Shown: positions 1 through 9,839 of the stretch, in pieces
Layout: each line of letters begins with the position of its first letter
Position numbering within the stretch: position 1 is the stretch's first letter
Origin: UBA6770 sp965660875
Lineage (GTDB): Bacteria; Bacteroidota; Bacteroidia; Flavobacteriales_G; Salibacteraceae
Assembly: GCA_965660875.1 (NCBI GenBank)
Contig: CBFIBQ010000002.1
Location: forward strand, 159,720 to 223,719
Direction: 5' to 3'
DNA length: 64,000 nucleotides
Position numbers and translations under genes: made by a program
Notes under the pieces: generated by a model
What the model was told of the DNA's origin: nothing
Database searches by the model: none
What the model saw: the letters and a program-made list of their open reading frames with translations, nothing else

Positions 1-3000
1 GGAACCATTGGTATTCCATAACATTTTCTGAATTACTGATAGCTGTCACCATAGTGTTCTCGCAATCCGCCATTACATTTAGACTAAAGGATGCTTTAAC
101 TGGTTGATTCACGATTACATCTACTTCGGCGCTATCAACGCAACCTACAGAATCTCTCATAACTACTTTGTAGGTAGAACTTTCAGTTAAGGATACTTTG
201 GGATTAGAAATCGTTGAATCATTCAAACCAGTGCTTGGGGTCCAGTTAAATGTAAATGGCGCTACTCCAAAGGTGTCGTAAAGGTTTAGCTGTATAGAGT
301 CGTTAGCACATTCTGCAGCTACATTGTTTACTTTAAAGGAGTACAACTGCAATCTGGCCGTGTCTGAATTAACGCAACCATTCGTGTCGGCAGCTAATAC
401 TGTGTAAGTGCGGGGTAGTGTAAAGGTGCAGATTGGATTAGGCGCGCTAGGATTATCTAAATCTTTAATCGGACTCCAAACATAAGTAATTCCAGAATTG
501 CTAGGATTTTTTCCCAATTGAATAGTCGTTACCGTATCTGAACAAATAACCAAATTATCACCCGCATCAACAAATGGGATAGGGTGTACATCTACTACCA
601 AAGTGTCTTTAGCACTGCAACCCGTTTGAGTGGTTCCAGTTAATACAAATGTTGTGGTAGAGTCTGCCACTGCCACTGGAAACTGTGTGTTTGGTTTATC
701 CAAAAGGTTAGAAGGTTCCCAACTGTAAGTGCTTGCTCCCGAAGCAATAAGTTGAAACGGCGTTCCAGCACATTTTGCTGAATCACTCGTAGCTTGAACG
801 TTGGGTGCAGCCTCTACGTTAATTGCAAGATTACTAGTATCTGAGCAACCATTGGAATCCAATAGAACCACTAAATAGTTTTTTGAAGAATCCGGTGCTA
901 TCCTCAGCGCTACTCCTGAACCTCCAATAATATTGGTGGGTGTCGGGAAAATTCCTATAGTTGTTAGGAATCCTGTTGAACTCAGTGTGTCAATTTGAAT
1001 AGTGTCTCCAACACAGGCACTGTAAGGGTTTCTGGTAAACGTAACGCTCGGGCGATTTTTTACCGTTACCAATACGCTGTCTCGCCCAGTGCAGTTTCCA
1101 TTAGTGGTTTCTAAGAAATAATATCGTGTGGTATCTGTGAAAGTCAGAGGACTTAAAATCGAACTGTTAGATAAACCAACAGAAGGAGACCATGAGAAAC
1201 TTGTATTAAACACTGGAGTACTACTAGATCCATTTAACCTAACAGTGTCAGGAGCACATAATGTAAATGGAAGTCCAGCTTCGGTTGGAACATCACCAGA
1301 GACTTCAATATGAATTGAATCTGTCGCATCGCAACCATTGAAGTTTGTAAATTGTACAATATAGGTTGTATCTGTTCTCGGATAGACTCGAGGTTGTCCC
1401 GCAGTGGTATCCGGCAGTATGTTATAGTTAGGTGTCCAAGCGTAGGTTCCGTTTCCAACAGTTGTTAGTAATGTCAGTGTATCTTTATCGCAAAGGAAAA
1501 CGGTGTCAAATGGAATCAAAATTTCAGGAATTGGCTTCACAACAATAGCTTGTGAATCAGTTCCGCTACAAAAGTTTGCATCCGTTGCAGTTACAATTAG
1601 CAAGGTGTCCTTATTTGGTCTAATGGTATGCGGCCCAGCACCTTTTAGAGCAGTATCATTCCATAAATAATTCACCCCTCCAAAGGCTTCTAGAACAAGC
1701 GTATCTCCAAAACAAACAGAATCTTTACTAGCCACAATTCGAACATTTGGAAGGGTATCAACACGTACTTCAATAGAGTCTGTAAATATGCAACCTGCAG
1801 GTGTCGTCATGGTAACAAAATATTTATTGTTACCTGCTGCCAATGGAGTAAAAGTCGGATTGCTTAGCGTATCGTTATCGAGCAGGGTAGAGGGAGACCA
1901 TTTGAATTGTGCATTGGGAACACCAGTTGGACTTCCTCCTAAGATAAAGGTTTCGCCGAAACATATGGACGAGTCTGTTCCGGGGTTTAAGTCCGATTGT
2001 TCATCAACGGTCACTCTAACGGTATCGAGGGTTGGGCAAATACCTCCGCTGGCCGTAATCAAAACTGTAAAAACCTGATCCCGTATGATGTTAGTAATTG
2101 GGTTGGAAATGGTGCTGTCGTTTAACAAGGTTCCAGGACTCCAATTGTAGCTAACTCCTCCAGTTGCAACTAATGTTGTTTGGTTGCCCTCACAGATTGT
2201 GGTATCATTACTAACCGAAGCGGCTGGATTTTTTTGAATCGTAACTGTTACCGTATCTACCACGGTGCATTGCCCAGTTGAGTCAGTAACTGCCATTAGA
2301 TAACGAGTAGTTTGTGTTGGATAAGCCATTGGATTGGCTACGGTATCGTTACTTAAAAAATTATTAGGTGTCCATTTTATTGAGTAGCCTGAAGGTGCGC
2401 TTGGGTTTGAGGCAGTACCGCCTAAGGTTACTGTATCTCCAAGGCAAATGGAGGTATCTCTTCCTGGGTTCACAGGGAAAGTTGCTACAAATACAGCTTT
2501 GTCTATCGTGTCTCCAACACAACCACTTGCATTTATACCAAAAACTTGTATGTTTCCTCCAGGGCCATTCCCCCAGTTTACCGTAATACTTGGTCCCGCA
2601 CCCCCAGAAACAATTGTACCTCCAACTACATTCCAATTATAGGTTAAGCCGGCTATAGTGTCGGTAGTGTAAACCACATTTGACGCTCCAGCACAGAGAC
2701 TCGAGGGACCGTTGATTACTTTAGGTGTTTCAGCTGGCTTTACTAACACTGAGAACACCACATTCGTAATGTTTGGAGTGCATGCAGAATCTGCAACTGT
2801 AGCAGTAAAAAAATATTTTGAAGGCCTCCCTTGATCACAATCTGTATTCCAACAAAACTCCTGTCTGGATGAACCAGGAGTGAATATTGGCTTGGATAAA
2901 GTTGCAGTTGGGGTAGTGAAACTCGTATCAAATATTAACCCTTCTACTCTGTATACATAGTTTAAGGGGTCTCCCGCCTGATCACTGAATTCGATGTCGA

Positions 3001-4006
3001 AACACAAGGTATCACCTGCATCAACTTCATAGTCCGTTTTACTATTAACAAGTGTCGGTACAGTTGTGTTGGTACTTGCACACGCTTGAAATGGGAATTG
3101 GTATTCTCGGTGCACAACCCCAATAGTTTGACCTCGTTCATCAATTTCATTTACTTTAATTCCTACCACATAATCGCCAGCTATATTAGCAGACATTGTT
3201 GTGAATCCAGTAAGCCCATTGAGGTTTAGTGTTCCATTGTTGCCCATGGGTTTGAACTCCGTAAAATCCGCTCTTCTGTAACCCACCGTTGAAGGCGGGA
3301 AAGTTGTGTAGGCTCCAGTATAATCTCCATTTTGGGCATTACCGTCCCAAGGTCGATACAAGGAGTAATTCAGTAAATCCCCATCTGGATCTTGCGCAAT
3401 ATTTAGTACAGTATTTGTTTTTCCGAGACACATAAATGGAAAATCAAAATCTCTAAATTTCGGTGACGTGTTTTTTGTACTTGTAGACGCCGTCCAGCTA
3501 TGTATCAAACTACCGTCAACTGCTGAATTTACAGGCACATCTACATTGGTTACATTGTCCGTTCTGCAACATCTGTCGTAAGTGAAATGATAGCCAATAA
3601 ATGTTGTGGGAACTTGCACTCTTCCTACATAGACCGTTTTGTATATACAACTTGAAGCACTAAGACGACAACCAGGGGGTAAGTTACTTTCTAGTTGATT
3701 TGAGTCTACAAGCGGAATTTGAAGTGTAGGAAGCGCAGTTGATGGCGGAAGGGCAGTTGCATTTAGCCCTCCTTCAAAAATATTTATCGCTACAGACCTC
3801 TGCGGGAATCCGTTTCCCCAGAACCTTGAATTACAATCTTGATATAAGGTGAGTGTAATTTCATAGATATGCTCGGTACCTCCTAGCGTATCTTTAATAT
3901 ATTCATAGGATAGATCACCACCATAAAGGTGCGTGGCATGGGCTCTATAGGAATAGGAAAAGAGTAGACCTATTGAGCAAAAAAGTACTAGAATCTTGTT
4001 GCTCAT
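1..4006 (-). CDS. Giant secreted Ig/PKD-like repeat protein, N-terminal part (runs off left edge)
   Basis: The minus-strand frame starts with ATG at 4006 and stays open to the left edge (about 1,335 codons), so the C-terminus is missing. Residues 1-24 (MSNKILVLFCSIGLLFSYSY...) are a signal peptide. The mature start HATHLYGGDLSYEYI resembles the 'A(S/T)H..GG.I.Y' opening of large Bacteroidota proteins that usually end in a gliding-motility-type (CHU_C, T9SS type B) domain; that ending is inferred, not seen. After a roughly 400-residue N-terminal region come about twelve repeats of 75-90 residues. They share a pattern like 'C.GDT..L.A.G...Y.W.P...L.D....NP...P..TT.Y.V..TD..GC', as in PKD/Ig-like surface modules. 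The start codon directly follows the TAG stop of the upstream gene, which suggests one transcript and translational coupling. Likely role: a surface adhesin or matrix protein. The specific ligand is unknown. Confidence 0.85.
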   Translation of the reverse strand, partial: MSNKILVLFCSIGLLFSYSYRAHATHLYGGDLSYEYIKDTLGGTEHIYEITLTLYQDCNSRFWGNGFPQRSVAINIFEGGLNATALPPSTALPTLQIPLVDSNQLESNLPPGCRLSASSCIYKTVYVGRVQVPTTFIGYHFTYDRCCRTDNVTNVDVPVNSAVDGSLIHSWTASTSTKNTSPKFRDFDFPFMCLGKTNTVLNIAQDPDGDLLNYSLYRPWDGNAQNGDYTGAYTTFPPSTVGYRRADFTEFKPMGNNGTLNLNGLTGFTTMSANIAGDYVVGIKVNEIDERGQTIGVVHREYQFPFQACASTNTTVPTLVNSKTDYEVDAGDTLCFDIEFSDQAGDPLNYVYRVEGLIFDTSFTTPTATLSKPIFTPGSSRQEFCWNTDCDQGRPSKYFFTATVADSACTPNITNVVFSVLVKPAETPKVINGPSSLCAGASNVVYTTDTIAGLTYNWNVVGGTIVSGGAGPSITVNWGNGPGGNIQVFGINASGCVGDTIDKAVFVATFPVNPGRDTSICLGDTVTLGGTASNPSAPSGYSIKWTPNNFLSNDTVANPMAYPTQTTRYLMAVTDSTGQCTVVDTVTVTIQKNPAASVSNDTTICEGNQTTLVATGGVSYNWSPGTLLNDSTISNPITNIIRDQVFTVLITASGGICPTLDTVRVTVDEQSDLNPGTDSSICFGETFILGGSPTGVPNAQFKWSPSTLLDNDTLSNPTFTPLAAGNNKYFVTMTTPAGCIFTDSIEVRVDTLPNVRIVASKDSVCFGDTLVLEAFGGVNYLWNDTALKGAGPHTIRPNKDTLLIVTATDANFCSGTDSQAIVVKPIPEILIPFDTVFLCDKDTLTLLTTVGNGTYAWTPNYNILPDTTAGQPRVYPRTDTTYIVQFTNFNGCDATDSIHIEVSGDVPTEAGLPFTLCAPDTVRLNGSSSTPVFNTSFSWSPSVGLSNSSILSPLTFTDTTRYYFLETTNGNCTGRDSVLVTVKNRPSVTFTRNPYSACVGDTIQIDTLSSTGFLTTIGIFPTPTNIIGGSGVALRIAPDSSKNYLVVLLDSNGCSDTSNLAINVEAAPNVQATSDSAKCAGTPFQLIASGASTYSWEPSNLLDKPNTQFPVAVADSTTTFVLTGTTQTGCSAKDTLVVDVHPIPFVDAGDNLVICSDTVTTIQLGKNPSNSGITYVWSPIKDLDNPSAPNPICTFTLPRTYTVLAADTNGCVNSDTARLQLYSFKVNNVAAECANDSIQLNLYDTFGVAPFTFNWTPSTGLNDSTISNPKVSLTESSTYKVVMRDSVGCVDSAEVDVIVNQPVKASFSLNVMADCENTMVTAISNSENVMEYQWF

Positions 4007-6502
4007 CTACTTTATCAAAAGCTTTTTGGTTACCGTTTGTTTTCCCATGTTGCACTGCAAAAAATGAACACCAGATGGTTGACCTGAAATGTCCAAGTTA
4101 ATTTCTCTGTCTGTTAAACTATCAAATTCGTTCAAATATAGAATTTGTCCATGAATGTTAATCAGCGCAACTTCAATCTTTTTAACAGATGATGCGTTAG
4201 GAATCCTAATAGTTAGAGCATCGTAAGCCGGGTTCGGGAAAATTTCAATATCAGCTGCGGAGTGAAAGCTGGTTAAACCCGAAATTGGATCTTTACTGCC
4301 AGGCGCACAAAATTTGTCATCAACCTCCAATACATCAGTTTTTGTTTCTACATCGTTGCCTATAGAGTTCGTTGCGGTAAGTGATACCGTAAATATGCCA
4401 GCAGACGTATACTGGTGAATGGGGTCTTTTTGGGTGCTCGTGTTGCCGTCTCCAAAATCCCAAAGCCAAGTAGTAGGACCGTTCGTTGAATTGTCAGTAA
4501 ATTGAATTCTCCCAAGACAGGATTGTACAGAATCAATGGAAAATGCCGCTTGCGGTGCTTGTGGTTGACCTGTAGTGTCTCCGGTAATGATCACACCATA
4601 ATCCTCGACTTGACCATAATTTGGGTCGGTACAAGGCGTGGGATTGGTTCCCAAAATATCGCTTAAAACGCGCATTCTAAGTGGTTTAAATTTGATAGTT
4701 GAGGTAGGGATACTAATCGTTCCCGTATGCACACTATCACTTCCTGAAAAGAAAACCTGCTCTGTATTTGGATCAAACAGACCGTTATCGTTGTAGTCTA
4801 TCCAAATGTACACGTCCTCTAAATTTTGCAATCCTGTTTTTACTTCTACGTTATATGTTTTTCCTTCGTCCAGGGTTACCTGATCGGTGCAACTGAAATC
4901 TTGATACCCAACGCTTCCATCCATGCTAGAATTATTGATGGTTTCAAACAGAACTGAGCGAATTCCGTAATCTGCTCTGTGGGAAATGGTATTGGGCTCG
5001 CAGCTAACTTTTACCGCTTTAGAAAGGTCCACAGTAATGTAACTGGTTTTGGTTTCAATATCAGAGCCGTAAAGATTGGATGAGGTAAGTTTTACGGTAT
5101 AATTTCCGCTGGTAGTATAGGTGTGTGTTGGGTTTTGCACAGAACTGGTATCTCCATCTCCAAAATCCCAATTCCATGATGTGGGAACATCTGTAGAAGC
5201 GTCGGTAAATTGAACAGTGCCCGTGCAAGATTTTTGCTGCTCTACTGCGAAATCAGCGGTTGGAGCATTCGTGTTTAGTGTTACTACTAATCCATAATCT
5301 TCCATTTGCCCGTAAGTAAGGTTGGCACATGCGTTGAAATTTGCCGCAGTGGGAGCACTTAAAGTGTAAACTCCAGCAACGCGGACTCGAAGCGCATTGT
5401 TTAAAACCACATTACTCGGTAAACGGACATTCGCTGTAGCAATTTTTTTATCATCTTCATCTAGGACCAGCTCAGTAGAGTTACTGAATACTCCATCATT
5501 ATTAAAATCTATCCATGCTCTAAATGCTTGATTCGCTGGTGCATTTGGCGCTTCAATGGTCATTTGATATACTCTTCCTTGAACTGCAGCGCCTTGAATA
5601 CACGACAAATCCTCAAAGCCAACAGTTGCGTCCAAACTGGGGTTGCTGATAGTAGTGAACGAAAAATTAGTTATACCAAACCCAGCATTGGGTGAGCTTG
5701 TAGTTGGTGAACAATTTGCTGTTTTGAGCCCACTTGCATTGTAAGTTATGTAGTTTGTTTTTGTTTCCTGCTTGGATCCGAAGCTATTTGTGCAGGTCAA
5801 GGATACTGTAAATGTTCCGTTCGATGAGTAGGTGTGCGTTGGGTTTTGTAGGGTTGATGTATTTCCATCGCCAAAATCCCAAAGCCATGAGGTTACTTGG
5901 TTGGGAGTTATATCCTCAAATTTGATAAGGCCATCGCAAGTAAATTGAGTATTTGATTTAAAATCAGTTATTGGAGCAATTTGAGCGGCTTGAATATCCA
6001 CAAGATAATCTTCAGATTCACCGCGATTAATAGTGCCACAGGATTGTGAGGCCATGAGAGTTGTGTTTCGAGCACTACGCACACGCATTCTTGTTAACCC
6101 AATTTTTGCACTAAAAGGAATTAATACTGAATCTGAAAAAGCTGAATCTGCTCTAGGAGAGCTCCATACAAATTCTCCCGCGTCATTAAAATCTTGATCG
6201 CCATTCAAATCAATCCAAACGCCAAAACCTTGTCTGCGATTTGCAGCAGTACCTGAAGAAATGTTGAGACGATATTTCTGCCCCCTCGTTACCGTTGTGC
6301 GCTGTCCAGTATTAGAATATGCATTGCCGGGATTGAAACGAGAGCCGCAATTGACCCCTTGAGAGTTTAGGTTTGATATGGTATTAAATTCGAAGTTGTT
6401 TATATAATCGTCGAAAACACAATTTCCGACTGGTGTGCAATACTGGCTATAAATATTGTTTACCGAGAAAGAAAAAAGTGCAACAAATAATAATACTCTC
6501 AT
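4007..6502 (-). CDS. GEVED/PKD multidomain T9SS-secreted protein
   Basis: The ATG at 6502 is preferred over an in-frame codon 69 bases upstream because it gives a clean signal peptide (MRVLLFVALFSFSVNNIYSQ) and an 831-residue product. Three GEVED domains (signatures GESEDYLV, GQMEDYGL, GQVEDYGV, each preceded by W.D.N.DG.F-type acidic loops) alternate with three PKD domains (W.WDFGDG.TS..Q.P.H.Y). The C-terminus, from IEIFPNPAYDALTIRIPN to KQTVTKKLLIK, is a type A T9SS sorting domain, so the protein is probably exported across the outer membrane and anchored or released there. The acidic loops suggest calcium binding. It lies directly upstream of another giant repeat protein with no intervening base, so the two are probably made together. 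A TAnnTTTG-like element with one mismatch sits near 6519-6526. Ligand unknown. Confidence 0.9.
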   Translation of the reverse strand: MRVLLFVALFSFSVNNIYSQYCTPVGNCVFDDYINNFEFNTISNLNSQGVNCGSRFNPGNAYSNTGQRTTVTRGQKYRLNISSGTAANRRQGFGVWIDLNGDQDFNDAGEFVWSSPRADSAFSDSVLIPFSAKIGLTRMRVRSARNTTLMASQSCGTINRGESEDYLVDIQAAQIAPITDFKSNTQFTCDGLIKFEDITPNQVTSWLWDFGDGNTSTLQNPTHTYSSNGTFTVSLTCTNSFGSKQETKTNYITYNASGLKTANCSPTTSSPNAGFGITNFSFTTISNPSLDATVGFEDLSCIQGAAVQGRVYQMTIEAPNAPANQAFRAWIDFNNDGVFSNSTELVLDEDDKKIATANVRLPSNVVLNNALRVRVAGVYTLSAPTAANFNACANLTYGQMEDYGLVVTLNTNAPTADFAVEQQKSCTGTVQFTDASTDVPTSWNWDFGDGDTSSVQNPTHTYTTSGNYTVKLTSSNLYGSDIETKTSYITVDLSKAVKVSCEPNTISHRADYGIRSVLFETINNSSMDGSVGYQDFSCTDQVTLDEGKTYNVEVKTGLQNLEDVYIWIDYNDNGLFDPNTEQVFFSGSDSVHTGTISIPTSTIKFKPLRMRVLSDILGTNPTPCTDPNYGQVEDYGVIITGDTTGQPQAPQAAFSIDSVQSCLGRIQFTDNSTNGPTTWLWDFGDGNTSTQKDPIHQYTSAGIFTVSLTATNSIGNDVETKTDVLEVDDKFCAPGSKDPISGLTSFHSAADIEIFPNPAYDALTIRIPNASSVKKIEVALINIHGQILYLNEFDSLTDREINLDISGQPSGVHFLQCNMGKQTVTKKLLIK

Positions 6503-6602
6503 AGAATTAAAATTTTGGTAAAAGTACGGTATATCTCTGTAAATATGACTTGTAGTATAACCAACAATCAACTAATAAACAGTTTTTTAATCTATACGTT
6601 GG

Positions 6603-7775
6603 TCAGGAATTTCTGCGTTTTAGTTCTTTGGTTATTAGGGTCAATTCGCGCCCCATTTGACCAGCAATTGATGTATTTTCCTCGGCGCGCCTGATTAAAT
6701 AGGGCACTGTATCACGAACCGGACCATAAGGTAAGTACTTGGAAACATTATAATCATTATGCGCCAAGTTGTAACTGATGTTATCTGACATGCCAAACAA
6801 TTGAGAGAAAAAGATGGACGGGTGATTGTTTTCAATTCCGTTTTCGTGCATGAGGTTGCACAGCATCAAAATACTTTGCTCATTATGCGTTCCCGCACAA
6901 ATTTCAGTTACAGATATATTTTCAATGGCTAATTTTATTGCTGCGTTGTAATCATTATCTGTGGCCATTTTTGTGGGTTGCATCGGTGTGAGGTAATCCA
7001 ATTCTTCTGCTCTGGTGTTTTCTTTTTCAAGATACGCCCCACGTACTATTTTTACTCCAAGTTTAAAGTTGTTTTTGTTCGTTTTTTCGATTAATTCCTT
7101 CATATAGGACAGTCTGTCGTGTCTGTACATTTGAAGTGTAATGTACACAATTGCAGACTGTTGATTAAATTTTTGCATCATCACTTCAGTAAGTCGGTCG
7201 ATGGCTTTTTGAATCCAACTTTCTTCAGCATCAATATAGATTTTTACTCCAAGTTCGTGTGCTTTTCTACAAATTGCTTCCAGTCGGTTTATTACCCTTG
7301 TATACTCTAATTTTTGCTCCTCATTTAAATCTTTATCGGCAGAAACGGCCTCAAATATTTCGTGTCTTCCAATTCCAGTTACTTTCATGCAGGTTGTGGG
7401 TACTCGCGCATTTTTGGTAGCATTTTCTACCAATCGAATCAACTCGTCACGCACATGATCAAACTCTTCTTCTTTAGTCTGACCTTCAACACTATAATCT
7501 AGAATCGCTTCGATATTGTTGGAACGTAGCAATTGATACACACCTTCACAGTCTTTAATTTTTTCACCCCCACAGAACTGCTTGAAAATAGTGAGCTTTA
7601 TGGCCCATTCTATGGGCAAATGAATTTTTAAAGCGAAAGTGGTAAGGCTTGTCAATACCGATACTAGCGCCGGGTTTTGCAGGATTTTAAATATAAAATG
7701 AGCAAACCTCAGTTCACCATTAGTTTTTGCCTTAAATGCTATTTCGGTGTTATCAAAAGAGGGGTTAACCTGCAT
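6603..7775 (-). CDS. Proline dehydrogenase (monofunctional)
   Basis: This 390-residue protein matches the FAD-dependent proline dehydrogenase fold, which oxidises L-proline to pyrroline-5-carboxylate in proline catabolism. Recognisable motifs are RGAYLEKE near residue 245, GTHNEQS near residue 290, and the C-terminal YLPYG..R.TVPYLIRRAEEN segment, whose paired arginines normally contact the proline carboxylate. The length fits monofunctional bacterial enzymes of this phylum. No P5C dehydrogenase domain is fused and none is encoded nearby. The gene starts 6 bases after the stop of the upstream M1 aminopeptidase gene, so the two are probably cotranscribed. That pairing would link peptide breakdown to proline use, which is an inference from proximity. 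Electrons probably enter the membrane quinone pool. Confidence 0.93.
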   Translation of the reverse strand: MQVNPSFDNTEIAFKAKTNGELRFAHFIFKILQNPALVSVLTSLTTFALKIHLPIEWAIKLTIFKQFCGGEKIKDCEGVYQLLRSNNIEAILDYSVEGQTKEEEFDHVRDELIRLVENATKNARVPTTCMKVTGIGRHEIFEAVSADKDLNEEQKLEYTRVINRLEAICRKAHELGVKIYIDAEESWIQKAIDRLTEVMMQKFNQQSAIVYITLQMYRHDRLSYMKELIEKTNKNNFKLGVKIVRGAYLEKENTRAEELDYLTPMQPTKMATDNDYNAAIKLAIENISVTEICAGTHNEQSILMLCNLMHENGIENNHPSIFFSQLFGMSDNISYNLAHNDYNVSKYLPYGPVRDTVPYLIRRAEENTSIAGQMGRELTLITKELKRRNS

Positions 7776-7781
7776 ATTCGT

Positions 7782-9668
7782 TTATTGAAAATTCAACAAT
7801 TCGTCCATTGTCTGTTGACTAACACTATGATAGTTGGGCCTAGCAGCCGCATAAATATCTTTGGCCATATTTAGTTTACCTGAAGTTTTTAAGGCCGTGT
7901 AAGTTGGCGTAAGGAATTTCCGTCTTCCCACAGTTATTAAAAACTCGCGCAAACGTTCATTCGCGGGCGCATAGTTGTTTTTTATGGTATGTTGAAACCA
8001 TGCCGCAACTATTTCAGAATTTCCGGATGATGTGAATCCAAAAGCATCATCCAGGTTTTTCATTTGAGTATAATCCAATCCTTCTGGTAGGTTTCGAACA
8101 AAATGTAACCATTCGTGCGAGGTCCAATCTTTGGTTTGTAATTGACCAGCAGGTGTTCCAGAGGTCCAGTCTGCTATTTGACTATTTACCACTTCAAACT
8201 TGTTACTTTGAGGAACAGGTAAATTATCGGGGAGTCCCGGTCCGTAGATCCAGGCATCTCCTTTTATAGAGTCGTATGATTTATCTGTTAACAAATTGCT
8301 TTTTAGATAGTTAATAAACGCTTCCGTGGTCATTACTTTAAATGCATTTCCTTGAAAATACTCCTTAAGAAATGCGTCAAACTGCTCTCTGCCAACGGTA
8401 TTTTCTAATAAGCGCAAAAAGAAATAGCCTTTTTCGTAAGCAATGTCAGACATTCCGTCATCGGGGTTTCTGTTGTCCAAATCAAGTTTTAGGTGCGTAT
8501 CTTTCTCTTGGCCTTCGTCTAGGTATTCTTTCACGGTAGCCTGCAAATCCTGATAACCCAATTGAGCAAGCATTTCTGCGTAATCTTTTCCGTAGAGAGA
8601 TTCCATAATTCTTCGCTCAAAATATACCGTAAAACCCTCATTGAGCCAGAAGTCGTTCCAGGTGGCATTTGTTACCAAGTTACCACTCCAGCTATGAGCC
8701 AATTCATGAGCCACCAAAGCCGTAAGCGATCGGTCACCTGCAATAATTGTTGGGGTTGCAAAGGTAAGTCTTGGGTTTTCCATACCTCCAAAAGGGAAGG
8801 AGGGAGGTAGAATAATCATATCATACACTTCCCATTGATATTTTCCATAAAGCTCTTCTGCTGCAAGCAGCATATCTTCCATTTCTGCAAATTCATATGC
8901 AGCTTTTTCAATTAGAGAAGACTCTGCATAAATACCGGTATGCTCGCCTAGTTTTTTATATTCAACGTCGCCAATAGTTAATGCCATTAAGTATGCTGGC
9001 ACAGGTTGCTTCATTGAAAAGTTGTAGACTCCACTTTCATTTTTCTCCGTTGGGTTCTCCGCAGACATGAGGGCAATCATTCCTTTCGGAACGGTTACTT
9101 CTGCATTATAGGTAAATCGAATGCCAGGGCCATCTTGAATTGGAAACCAGCTTCTAGCAAGTATTGCCTGAGATTGAGTGAAAAGAAAAGGCGTTGTTTT
9201 ATTTGCGGTTTGCTCAGGGCTCAACCACTGAACAGCCGATGCAGAAGGGTTTGTTTTGTAGTCAATAGCAACTTCTTTAGCATCAGTAGGCAGGTTTACT
9301 GAAAGCGGTGTACCTAAAAATTTGTCCGTTTTGCCCAAATTAAAATCGGTTTGCTTTCCGTCAACACGAACAGCAGTTATGGAAAGACTGTCTTGCGTGT
9401 CAAAAACTATTTTTTTTGCATTTTCAGCAGTTTCGATTTTGTACGTTGCCGTTGCAGTAATTACTTGAGTATCAAAATCTACATTAGCCTTCCAGTCCAG
9501 ATGTTTAATAACCGCTTCATTAGGTTCTGCATAAGTGTGTTTATCATCAAACTCTATCATACTTTCTTCGGTTTTTAATTCTTGTGTTGCTTCCTTATGT
9601 TCTGTTTTACAAGCTGAAAAGATACCTGTTAGCAAGAGGAAAAAAAGCACATGGATACGTATTTTCAT
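7782..9668 (-). CDS. M1 family aminopeptidase, predicted lipoprotein
   Basis: The ATG at 9668 is chosen because it yields a lipoprotein signal MKIRIHVLFFLLLTGIFSAC with the acylated cysteine at residue 20; longer in-frame versions bury it. The 628-residue product has the M1 signature: GGMEN exopeptidase motif near residue 293 and HELAH at 321-325 followed 18 residues later by the third zinc ligand in WLNEGF (E344). The C-terminal half (WTSGTPAGQLQTKDWTSHEWL...) resembles leukotriene-A4-hydrolase-type aminopeptidases with an alpha-helical tail. It would remove N-terminal residues from peptides in the periplasm or at the cell surface. The proline dehydrogenase gene follows after 6 bases. Confidence in the family is high; substrate preference cannot be read from sequence. 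Confidence 0.93.
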   Translation of the reverse strand: MKIRIHVLFFLLLTGIFSACKTEHKEATQELKTEESMIEFDDKHTYAEPNEAVIKHLDWKANVDFDTQVITATATYKIETAENAKKIVFDTQDSLSITAVRVDGKQTDFNLGKTDKFLGTPLSVNLPTDAKEVAIDYKTNPSASAVQWLSPEQTANKTTPFLFTQSQAILARSWFPIQDGPGIRFTYNAEVTVPKGMIALMSAENPTEKNESGVYNFSMKQPVPAYLMALTIGDVEYKKLGEHTGIYAESSLIEKAAYEFAEMEDMLLAAEELYGKYQWEVYDMIILPPSFPFGGMENPRLTFATPTIIAGDRSLTALVAHELAHSWSGNLVTNATWNDFWLNEGFTVYFERRIMESLYGKDYAEMLAQLGYQDLQATVKEYLDEGQEKDTHLKLDLDNRNPDDGMSDIAYEKGYFFLRLLENTVGREQFDAFLKEYFQGNAFKVMTTEAFINYLKSNLLTDKSYDSIKGDAWIYGPGLPDNLPVPQSNKFEVVNSQIADWTSGTPAGQLQTKDWTSHEWLHFVRNLPEGLDYTQMKNLDDAFGFTSSGNSEIVAAWFQHTIKNNYAPANERLREFLITVGRRKFLTPTYTALKTSGKLNMAKDIYAAARPNYHSVSQQTMDELLNFQ

Positions 9669-9818
9669 AAGATTGAATATGTTTTTGAATGAAACAAATA
9701 AAGTCATTTGATTTTCCAATACGAAAGTGCAACACGTTTTTTTTTAATAGACAAAAAAAACAGCTGTTGGATTACTTTTTCCTAACAACTTTTTAGACCT
9801 TTTTTCAATTCAATATTT

Positions 9819-9826
9819 TAGGTTTG
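9819..9826 (+). promoter_or_regulatory. TAnnTTTG-type -7 promoter element for the DUF4301 gene
   Basis: The octamer TAGGTTTG matches the Bacteroidota sigma-A -7 consensus exactly and lies 13 bases before the ATG at 9840, giving a very short leader. No convincing TTTG -33 element is visible at the usual distance, so only the -7 half is supported. Confidence 0.45.
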
Positions 9827-9839
9827 AAGCACCAAAAAA

